From: Syntrophomonadaceae bacterium
GTDB taxonomy: Bacteria > Bacillota > Dethiobacteria > DTU022
Reading direction: 5' to 3'
NCBI GenBank assembly: GCA_003553305.1
Contig: PWEB01000049.1
Location: 1 to 8,790 of the forward strand
DNA length: 8,790 bases
The stretch's first letter is position 1, and each line of letters begins with the position of its first letter. The notes under the pieces were generated by a model that worked only from the letters and a program-made list of their open reading frames with translations, did not search any database and was not told where the DNA came from. Of the stretch, positions 1 to 5,202 are shown piece by piece. Both the position numbers and the translations under genes were made by a program.

Positions 1-16
1 AAAAGGATGAAAATAT

Positions 17-162
17 ATGTTATGGACAATAGTTGTTGTACTCGTGGTCTTATGGTTTGTTGGTCTTTTAACACAAATCGGCGGTGGATTAGTACACCTT
101 CTATTGGTAATTGCCTGATTGTGGTTGTGGTACAGTTGCTTCAAGGCAGAATAAGGGTATAA
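17..162 (+). pseudogene. lmo0937-family small membrane protein, frameshifted
   Basis: A start codon at 17 follows an AAGGAT ribosome binding site. It reads MLWTIVVVLVVLWFVGLL, then TQIGGGLVHLLLVIA, and stops at TGA 116-118 after 33 residues. Shifting to the -1 frame at that point continues LIVVVVQLLQGRIRV to TAA 160-162. Joined, this gives 48 residues, the usual size and pattern of the lmo0937 family: two hydrophobic helices around a glycine-rich IGGGLVHLLL turn, then a short basic tail. The simplest explanation is loss of one C from a CCC run near 114-115. I see no slippery heptamer, so programmed frameshifting is unlikely. Function of the family is unknown. It is either a true frameshift or an assembly error; the 33-residue product would keep only the first helix and part of the second. 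Confidence 0.8.
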
Positions 163-218
163 ATGATTAACTGATTCAGGTGTGGTAAAATCCACAATAA
201 CCACTCTAGCGCATAACG

Positions 219-300
219 ATACCCGTAGTGATGGTTTGATGCTGTCCTTACGGGTATATTTGCTTTATTGAGTGTAGCATCATAAACCATAAGGCTTTTT
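219..300 (+). terminator. Interleaved hairpins ending in a T tract
   Basis: Stem A pairs ATACCCGTA (219-227) with TACGGGTAT (249-257), nine perfect base pairs. The loop of stem A contains ATGGTTTGATGCT (231-243), which is complementary to AGCATC (276-281) plus AAACCAT (284-290), 13 pairs with a two-base bulge at 282-283. The second stem is followed by AAGGCTTTTTGCTTTT. The order A1-B1-A2-B2 means the stems are either mutually exclusive or form a pseudoknot. Stem B with its T tract could end transcription from the gene at 17-162; a regulatory role is inference only. Confidence 0.45.
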
Positions 301-360
301 GCTTTTAAAAATTAGATAAATAACAAAATATTGAGTATATTGCTAATAGATATCTTAGCA

Positions 361-486
361 CTATGCCTGGTATCATATAGATGCAAGGCAAAAAAGAGGA
401 GTCGGGTCAACTATTTTTAAGGGTAAAGCATGGATACGCCTCTTACACAAACCTCGCTGTCAGAGGCGCAATCGACTATTAAAAAT
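361..486. other. Structured non-coding block upstream of the LPxTG gene promoter
   Basis: No credible ORF is seen here. Several complementary segments are visible: TGCCT (364-368) with AGGCA (386-390); ATTTTTAA (413-420) with TTAAAAAT (479-486), which encloses CGCCTC (437-442) with GAGGCG (463-468). AAGAGG (394-399) could instead pair with CCTCTT (439-444). It lies upstream of the promoter at 493-522, so it would not be in that transcript unless an earlier promoter is used. It does not match the c-di-GMP, cobalamin or T-box patterns I know. It could be a small RNA, a read-through leader or chance pairing. Confidence 0.25.
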
Positions 487-492
487 CTCATA

Positions 493-522
493 TTGACAAA
501 TTAAGTTGAGAGGAGGTATACT
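493..522 (+). promoter_or_regulatory. Sigma-A type promoter of the LPxTG gene
   Basis: TTGACA (493-498) is a perfect -35 box and TATACT (517-522) a five-of-six -10 box, spaced 18 bp. Transcription would start near 529, giving a leader of about 58 nt. An AGGAGG sequence lies inside the promoter spacer at 511-516 and has no start codon near it, so it is probably not a ribosome binding site. Confidence 0.65.
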
Positions 523-570
523 TAAATCATAGAAAGTTGCAATATTCTGAAAAAAAATTTAATCTTATTA

Positions 571-576
571 AAGGGG
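571..576 (+). promoter_or_regulatory. Ribosome binding site selecting ATG 587
   Basis: AAGGGG lies 10 nt before ATG 587. The in-frame GTG at 578 is only one base from this site, too close to be used. This favours a start at 587, three codons shorter than the longest frame. Confidence 0.6.
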
Positions 577-586
577 TGTGGTAAGA

Positions 587-1000
587 ATGATTAAGCGTAT
601 TAATATTCTCAAGCTCTTTGTCTGTATCGTATCCGTTTTCTTTGTACTTGGCATGGTAGCTCCAGGACAAGCCGCAGCGTCAGCGGAAGAAGAAAGGGCG
701 CTTGACGAACTGCGGGAAGCAATCGAGGCTCTTCCTGATCGCGACAACGTTACCGAAGCTGACAAGCCTGCAATTAAAGAAGCGATCAGAATGAGAGACC
801 AGGCTATGGCTGATTATGGAATTACCGAATATGATATATGTGCACTATCTGCAAAATTAGGTGGCCTTGAAGGTAAGGTAGATGTTGATGAGGTTGACGC
901 ATTACCTCCTACCGGAGGAGTATCTACTTCTGTTATGATAGGGCTCTTATCGCTATTTGGCGGGATAGGGCTTTTGATACCACGCAGGCGTCAGGATTAG
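587..1000 (+). CDS. Small secreted protein with LPxTG (LPPTG) sorting signal
   Basis: The 137-residue product has a Sec signal peptide: basic MIKR, a hydrophobic core (about residues 6-24) and a likely cleavage in the APGQAAASA region near 30. The mature part (about 32-100) is mostly charged and helical, rich in Glu, Asp, Lys and Arg, with one Cys near 85. The C terminus holds LPPTG at 106-110, a hydrophobic segment (about 113-130) and the tail RRRQD, a complete cell-wall sorting signal. In this architecture a sortase cuts between Thr and Gly and links the protein to peptidoglycan. No sortase gene lies in the window. It has its own promoter and terminator, so it is a single-gene unit. I do not recognise the mature domain. 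The sorting signal is seen directly; the biological role is unknown. Confidence 0.85.
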   Translation: MIKRINILKLFVCIVSVFFVLGMVAPGQAAASAEEERALDELREAIEALPDRDNVTEADKPAIKEAIRMRDQAMADYGITEYDICALSAKLGGLEGKVDVDEVDALPPTGGVSTSVMIGLLSLFGGIGLLIPRRRQD

Positions 1001-1037
1001 CCTGGCTGTAATTAAACCAGGTAAAGGCAAGCTTCAG

Positions 1038-1078
1038 AAGGAGGGCCCCGGAGATTTTACAGGGCTCTCCTTTTTTTG
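1038..1078 (+). terminator. Intrinsic terminator after the LPxTG gene
   Basis: GGAGGGCCC (1040-1048) pairs with GGGCTCTCC (1062-1070), nine pairs with one G-U wobble and a 13-nt loop, followed by seven T residues (1071-1077). AA at 1038-1039 can extend the stem into the T tract. This is a canonical Rho-independent terminator. Confidence 0.9.
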
Positions 1079-1161
1079 TTTCCACCTTCAGAAAGGCATG
1101 GATACTTATAGGTACAATAATAATGTGATGTAGTTTCGCTAACAATTGTAACAATGGCTTT

Positions 1162-1201
1162 TTGAAAAACCCTTGACGCTTTGCCAGAATAAATGAATAA
1201 T
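1162..1201 (+). promoter_or_regulatory. Possible sfsA promoter overlapping the start codon
   Basis: TTGACG (1173-1178) and AATAAT (1196-1201) are 17 bp apart. A second weaker pair is TTGAAA (1162-1167) and CAGAAT (1185-1190), also 17 bp apart. Both predict a transcript starting at or after ATG 1193, near the in-frame ATG 1208. Confidence 0.35.
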
Positions 1202-2386
1202 GAGGGTATGTTTGACTATCCTTTTAACTTCTCCAAAATAAGTGGGCGCCTGATCGGAAGGATCAACCGCTTTGTGGTTGAGGTAGAAGTAGACGGCCGT
1301 AAGGAAGAGGCTTACCTGGCTAACCCCGGCCGGCTCTGGGAGCTATTTTTACCGGGCACAGAGCTGCTGCTCAGCCCAGATCTTTCCAGGGGCAAAATGC
1401 CCTATACCGTGCTGGCCTGTCTTAAAGAAGGCCGGCAAATATTGCTCCACACCCACCTGACCAACCAGGTGATCCGCAGCCTGATTGACAATAACCGGCT
1501 GGCGCTTTTTAAAGATTACAAGGTGGTCCGGGGAGAACCTGACTGCGGAAGGATCCGTTTTGACCTGCTTTTGAAGCACCATTATACAGGGGCTGATTAT
1601 TACCTGGAAGTGAAAAGCTGTACCCTCTTTGCCGGACGGGTGGCTATGTTTCCCGACGCGGTAACCAAAAGAGGCGCTGATCATCTCTGCAAGCTTAAGG
1701 AACTTTCTAATGCAGGGGTCAAAACGGGATGTCTTTTTGTGGTTATGAATCCGGGGACAGATTATTTCCTGCCCGCCTACCATATCGATAGCAGTTTTGC
1801 CAGTGTCTTCAGAGAAGTGCAGGATCAGGTACAGCTAAGCGCTGTGGCTATAGGGTTTGATCCCGCTTTTAGGGAGGTTGATACAATCAAACCGCTTCAA
1901 ATACCTTTCGGGTTTTTGGATTCCGAACTGCAGGACAGTGGAGTTTATCTGCTGTTAATCAGGATTGAAGAGGAAAAAACCATTGCAGTGGGAGGTCTGG
2001 GGCAAAAAAGGTTTGAGCTGGGTTACTATGTTTATGTGGGTTCGGCAAAGTGTGGTTTGAGTAAAAGAGTGGCCCGCCACACCAGGAAAAGGAAACGAAA
2101 ACGCTGGCATATCGATTACCTGGTTACAGAAGCAGATAAAGTTACCCCCGTATCGATTATAAGCAGCGATCAGTTGGAGTGTGAGCTGGCTGAAAGCCTG
2201 CAAAATATAGCAGATTATTTCGTCAAGGGATTTGGGTCATCAGATTGCCGTTGTGACAGCCACCTCTATTATTTTGTGGAAAACCCGCTCCAAAACCTTC
2301 TTTTTATCAAAATGATTCAGTATTACCGCATCATGCGGCTTGAGCGAAAGTTGATACACAATGACGCTGGTAAAAAGGGTGATTGA
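1193..2386 (+). CDS. sfsA: SfsA nuclease-like domain fused to DUF123 GIY-YIG-like domain
   Basis: The 397-residue protein has two domains. Residues about 6-235 are SfsA: ANPGR (43-47), RFDLLL (122-127), YLEVKSC (137-143) and FPDAVTKRGADHL (153-165). The fold is PD-(D/E)XK-like, with D124, E139 and K141 as likely metal-binding residues. SfsA was first described through an effect on maltose metabolism and is now annotated as a DNA/RNA nuclease; its physiological role is unsettled. Residues about 240-365 are a DUF123 (COG1833) GIY-YIG-like domain: GVYLLL (250-255), YYVYVGSA (278-285), RVARHTR (292-298), WHIDYL (305-310), ECELAE (329-334) and GFGSSDCRCDSHLYYF (346-361). The product thus joins two nuclease folds. 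The start is uncertain: ATG 1193 has no good ribosome binding site, and M6 (1208) fits better with the family N terminus and the promoter position. Confidence 0.88.
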   Translation: MNNEGMFDYPFNFSKISGRLIGRINRFVVEVEVDGRKEEAYLANPGRLWELFLPGTELLLSPDLSRGKMPYTVLACLKEGRQILLHTHLTNQVIRSLIDNNRLALFKDYKVVRGEPDCGRIRFDLLLKHHYTGADYYLEVKSCTLFAGRVAMFPDAVTKRGADHLCKLKELSNAGVKTGCLFVVMNPGTDYFLPAYHIDSSFASVFREVQDQVQLSAVAIGFDPAFREVDTIKPLQIPFGFLDSELQDSGVYLLLIRIEEEKTIAVGGLGQKRFELGYYVYVGSAKCGLSKRVARHTRKRKRKRWHIDYLVTEADKVTPVSIISSDQLECELAESLQNIADYFVKGFGSSDCRCDSHLYYFVENPLQNLLFIKMIQYYRIMRLERKLIHNDAGKKGD

Positions 2387-2413
2387 AGAGGGCAAGGCCG
2401 CATTAAAGTAACC

Positions 2414-2430
2414 GGGCTAAAGGATAGCCC
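2414..2430 (+). other. Short hairpin after sfsA
   Basis: GGGCTA (2414-2419) pairs with TAGCCC (2425-2430) around a five-base loop. No T tract follows, so it is not a standard terminator; it may stabilise the 3' end or be chance. The rest of the 263-nt gap to the next start holds nothing else I can support. Confidence 0.3.
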
Positions 2431-2636
2431 AAACAGCGGGATGGCTAAAAATTATTTTAATCATAACTTTTGGCTGCAGAGGAGAAGAAGTGTTTGAGAA
2501 TGAGTGTGGTAATTATAGTGTAGAATTAGAAGATAGTTAGAGTCATGGTTAGGGGAGACCGGTTTCTCCAGACGGAGACGTATTGCAAACAGGCAGATGG
2601 AAAAATGTTTGTGGGTTTTTATCTCCCAAGATTACT

Positions 2637-2643
2637 GAAGGAG
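2637..2643 (+). promoter_or_regulatory. Ribosome binding site selecting ATG 2650
   Basis: GAAGGAG lies six bases before ATG 2650. The frame is open back to an ATG at 2545, but that start has no comparable site and the extra 35 residues look like translated leader. Confidence 0.75.
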
Positions 2644-2649
2644 TTTATC

Positions 2650-3162
2650 ATGGCTAAAGCAGGAGAAAAAAATGTTAAAGAATATTTTGAAAGTAGGGGA
2701 TTGCAGGTAGTAAAGATCCCGGAAAGTGATACTAAAACTGTCGATTTTGCAGTATATTCGGGGACTGAGCTAATCTTTTATCTGGAAGAAAAAACCATTG
2801 AACTTACTGCTTTAGGATGGAAAAATGTAGATCCAATTTATAATTCAATTGCCAGGCATATTTATGAAGCGATGAAACAGTTTAAAAGCATCAATCCTAA
2901 GCGGGATGTTCCAAATGTATTATCCTTTACTAACCTGGATCCAGCCCGGAGCATTAATGACTTGTTCATAACTTTAACTGGGTATGTTATAACAACGAGC
3001 GGTAAAATGCGCAGGATCCATGGCATGAAAAGATTAGAAAACGATTCATTTTTGATAGCTTTGTATCTTTGGTTTGACAATGATCAACTAACCGGTCACA
3101 TTTGGGAAGAGAACAACCTCGAACATGAAGCAAAACTAGCAGCAAGCCTTGGATTAGAATAA
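2650..3162 (+). CDS. Uncharacterised protein with PD-(D/E)XK nuclease-like signature
   Basis: From ATG 2650 the product is 170 residues, soluble, with no signal peptide. I do not recognise a named family. Residues 4-20 form a helix (AGEKNVKEYFESRGLQV), then TVDFAVYSG (30-38) and LIFYLEEKTIE (41-51) form two strands. The set D32, E46, E47, K48 has the spacing of a PD-(D/E)XK metal site, and the helix at about 64-80 ends AMKQFK, with Q77 placed as in many such enzymes. The segment VPNVLSFTN (87-95) reads like the next core strand. This is a fold inference from motifs, not a homology match. No methyltransferase, helicase or toxin partner lies beside it, so it is not an obvious restriction system. 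The gene is AT-richer than sfsA. Confidence 0.7.
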   Translation: MAKAGEKNVKEYFESRGLQVVKIPESDTKTVDFAVYSGTELIFYLEEKTIELTALGWKNVDPIYNSIARHIYEAMKQFKSINPKRDVPNVLSFTNLDPARSINDLFITLTGYVITTSGKMRRIHGMKRLENDSFLIALYLWFDNDQLTGHIWEENNLEHEAKLAASLGLE

Positions 3163-3474
3163 ACGCCATAAAAATACCTCCCCTGGCAATTTCCAGAGAG
3201 TGGGAAAGCCGCCTCGTTTTTATTGGCCAAAATTATGCTCTATAAGAATTATGATTGCAAAAATGCATTCATATCCTTAATGAGCCAATCAGGTGCTGCT
3301 GTTCCACCCGACAATATTTAAGAGTTCATTATGGGATTTACCGTTCGATACAGTAATTCCAGTGCTGCCTAAATCAATTACTATAAGGTTGCGCGGATTT
3401 TGGGTTTGGGTGAGTTCCCTTCTAATATCTAGCTTGGTGTCAAAGACCGAAAAAGCTATTTTCAAAAATAAATA
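3163..3474. other. Spacer with no intact gene; possible minus-strand remnant
   Basis: Between the stop at 3162 and the promoter at 3475 no frame has both a credible start and a recognisable domain. On the minus strand the frame 3483-3289 reads NPRNLIVIDLGSTGITVSNG and then stops. A second minus frame at 3314-3249 reads LSGGTAAPDWLIKDM, which resembles the TAGASTPDW segment of IspH. Together they could be a decayed gene fragment, but I cannot assign it. CTGG (3183-3186) and CCAG (3193-3196) form a weak hairpin, and CTCG followed by five T lies at 3213-3221, without a convincing terminator stem. Confidence 0.2.
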
Positions 3475-3503
3475 TTGCTTCAATTTAGTTTGGGGTGTAA
3501 AAT
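3475..3503 (+). promoter_or_regulatory. Sigma-A type promoter for the membrane protein at 3547
   Basis: TTGCTT (3475-3480) and TAAAAT (3498-3503) are spaced exactly 17 bp. Transcription would begin near 3510, giving a leader of about 37 nt that contains the AGGAGAG ribosome binding site at 3533-3539. Confidence 0.5.
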
Positions 3504-3546
3504 AATCAAGCTAAAGCTAACATGTCATTGATAGGAGAGAGTTAAC

Positions 3547-4062
3547 GTGACAAAAAATTTCAAAGTCGGTATTATTTTGATTGTAGCCGGATTCGTAATG
3601 CTTTTAAGTCAAATTGGTGTTATTCCGGGTTTGAGCTTTCTTTTTATGCTGGGATTTGGTTTTATTGCTGCTTACGTGATACTTGGCGGACGCAAGGAAT
3701 ACGGCTATGTCGGGTTCCTGATTCCCGGGGTTATCTTGCTGGCTGTGGCTTCTTTTGCCGCATTGGAGGAAAGCGCCGGAGCTGAAGGGGTAAACCCGGG
3801 TATCTTTTTTCTGCTGCTGGGCTTAAGTTTTTTGGCAGTTTTCATAGTTCACACTTACTGGTTCAAAGAACCTGGCCGCGGTGATCGCTTTTGGCCGCTT
3901 TACCCAGCTATCGGATTAATACTTTTTGGTGCTTTTGTCGGCCTCGTGACATCAGATCAGTGGCTTGAATGTTTTGACCTTCTAAACTATCTATGGATTG
4001 TAGCCTTGATAGCTGTTGGTGTCTGGTTAATGATTAGCAGCATTCGCTCGGGGAAGAAATAG
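3547..4062 (+). CDS. Six-helix membrane protein, LiaI/LiaF-like membrane region
   Basis: A GTG start is set by AGGAGAG (3533-3539), seven bases upstream. The 171-residue product is almost entirely membrane: helices at about 7-25, 29-47, 55-72, 84-102, 116-135 and 146-165. Two segments, VGIILIVAGFVMLLSQIGVI (7-26) and FWPLYPAIGLILFG (115-128), follow the pattern of the DUF5668/LiaI-LiaF-like membrane region (a glycine-containing helix ending in LxxxGxI, and FWPxxxxxxGxxLFG). In LiaF that region sits before a cytoplasmic domain that acts on cell-envelope stress signalling. Here there is no such domain and no LiaRS-type two-component system nearby, so this is a membrane-only relative at best. 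Exact function is unknown. It converges with the gene at 4133-4960. Confidence 0.8.
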   Translation: MTKNFKVGIILIVAGFVMLLSQIGVIPGLSFLFMLGFGFIAAYVILGGRKEYGYVGFLIPGVILLAVASFAALEESAGAEGVNPGIFFLLLGLSFLAVFIVHTYWFKEPGRGDRFWPLYPAIGLILFGAFVGLVTSDQWLECFDLLNYLWIVALIAVGVWLMISSIRSGKK

Positions 4063-4132
4063 AGCAAGTGCAGGAGGCCGAATTTGGGTATGCAGAGGAC
4101 GGTTGAAAGCTGTTTTTAACAGACAGATTTAA

Positions 4133-4960
4133 CTAGCCAGGGGGGAATTGACTTTTATTGTTGCGCTTATAAACAGCGGATATAAAAGAAAATATTGAAC
4201 ATAATAATAGACATATAGCAAGTAATTCAATGGGTTCTTCTAGCACGTAGTCCACAAACAAAAATGCAATTATATCTTTTGTAGGATAATTTGCGCTAAG
4301 CGGGAAGTGTAAAACACCATCCAGTAAATCATAGAGAATGAAAAGGCCTAAAGGAGTACGTGAAAGGCCAAAAAAACCTAAAAAGACTGATTGGATCCCA
4401 GCAAAACCATAAACTAAAAACCCTGCTACCAGGAACCAAAATGATTTTCTATAAGGATAGATGTCTTTAAAATACTTGAAAAACGGAGCCAGGGCTATTA
4501 ACATATAAAATGAGAATATAAAAGCTCGGTTAGAAATAAATGACGAGCCAGGGATAATAATTTCCATTATGGTTTGGTATCTTCGACTAAAATCAGCCCC
4601 TTCCTCTATAAGCAAAATCAAGGCTAAAATACCGATAAGAAACCAGAAATAGCTTAATCTGTTATTTTTCAACTCTGTCAACCGTCCTGAAATATAAACA
4701 CATGTAATGAGTAATATGCCTAATAGTAGGCACTGTAAATATTCAGTGGGACTTCGCGCACTAAAGAGATGATACCAAACTGCAGGTGCGCCCAGGTCTG
4801 CTGCCTCTAAAAACGAACGTACTCCAAAAACATTAAAAACATCAAAGAGCAGGATAGCTATAAAACAGATCAGTAAATAAATGAAAAAACCAGTTATAAT
4901 GTGTAAAGGTTTTATGCTAAATAGAATCCTGTCAATACTGCTATTTGATTTAATCAACAT
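4133..4960 (-). CDS. Uncharacterised polytopic membrane protein
   Basis: The 275-residue product has predicted membrane helices at about 18-42, 74-93, 103-119, 145-163, 173-198, possibly 203-217, and 235-263. Two acidic motifs stand at membrane borders: EEGADFSRR (119-127) after helix 3, and LEEPIEL (240-246) within the last helix. Their placement recalls a loosely defined group of uncharacterised membrane proteins with an EExxWxQR-type motif and a C-terminal Glu-rich helix; this is a weak resemblance from memory. The ribosome binding site is poor (GGGG about 11 nt before ATG 4960). The gene is AT-rich and on the opposite strand to everything else in the window, with its own promoter, which could reflect separate acquisition. 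I can name no substrate or activity. Confidence 0.75.
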   Translation of the reverse strand: MLIKSNSSIDRILFSIKPLHIITGFFIYLLICFIAILLFDVFNVFGVRSFLEAADLGAPAVWYHLFSARSPTEYLQCLLLGILLITCVYISGRLTELKNNRLSYFWFLIGILALILLIEEGADFSRRYQTIMEIIIPGSSFISNRAFIFSFYMLIALAPFFKYFKDIYPYRKSFWFLVAGFLVYGFAGIQSVFLGFFGLSRTPLGLFILYDLLDGVLHFPLSANYPTKDIIAFLFVDYVLEEPIELLAICLLLCSIFSFISAVYKRNNKSQFPPG

Positions 4961-5034
4961 TTCGTTTATATCCCCGATTTTATTATACCGACCACATAGG
5001 ATTTTCTAAAATCTTTAAGGCTGGTTTAGAACAA

Positions 5035-5060
5035 ATTATATCATACTGGCAGGTTGTCAA
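5035..5060 (-). promoter_or_regulatory. Extended -10 promoter for the minus-strand membrane protein
   Basis: Read on the minus strand, TATAAT (5040-5035) is preceded by TGA, giving a perfect extended -10 (TGATATAAT). A perfect TTGACA lies at 5060-5055, but only 14 bp away, too short for normal -35 use. The extended -10 can work without a -35. Transcription would start near 5028, with a leader of about 68 nt to ATG 4960. Confidence 0.55.
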
Positions 5061-5202
5061 CCACTGATTGATTTTCAAAACCCTAATCTACTGGAAGATT
5101 GCTTCTACCCAGCGCAGGTGCACCGTGGTTTATGGACAGCCTTTCCGATAAAGGAATAATTTATTCGAAGTCGAAGTACTAATTTGACCAGGAGGTTATG
5201 AG

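Noticed and set aside
113..118. Programmed -1 frameshift in the lmo0937-like gene
   Set aside because: No slippery heptamer precedes the TGA; loss of one C explains the shift more simply.
361..486. Known riboswitch classes (c-di-GMP-I/II, cobalamin, T-box)
   Set aside because: The conserved sequence blocks of these classes are absent, and the block lies upstream of the predicted promoter.
568..765. Minus-strand 65-residue Ser/Ala-rich frame opposite the LPxTG gene
   Set aside because: It is an antisense shadow of a gene with a signal peptide, sorting signal, promoter and terminator; its low-complexity composition comes from Ala/Glu codons on the other strand.
1349..1783. Minus-strand 144-residue frame inside sfsA
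   Set aside because: It overlaps conserved SfsA motifs read on the plus strand and has no recognisable domain.
3293..3505. Plus-strand 70-residue hydrophobic frame
   Set aside because: No ribosome binding site, no domain, and it runs through the promoter of the next gene.
5055..5060. TTGACA as the -35 box of the minus-strand promoter
   Set aside because: Only 14 bp from the TATAAT box, shorter than sigma-A accepts; the extended -10 is the more credible element.
5117..5124. GGTGCACC palindrome as an operator
   Set aside because: Eight bases, single occurrence and no clear promoter beside it; likely chance.
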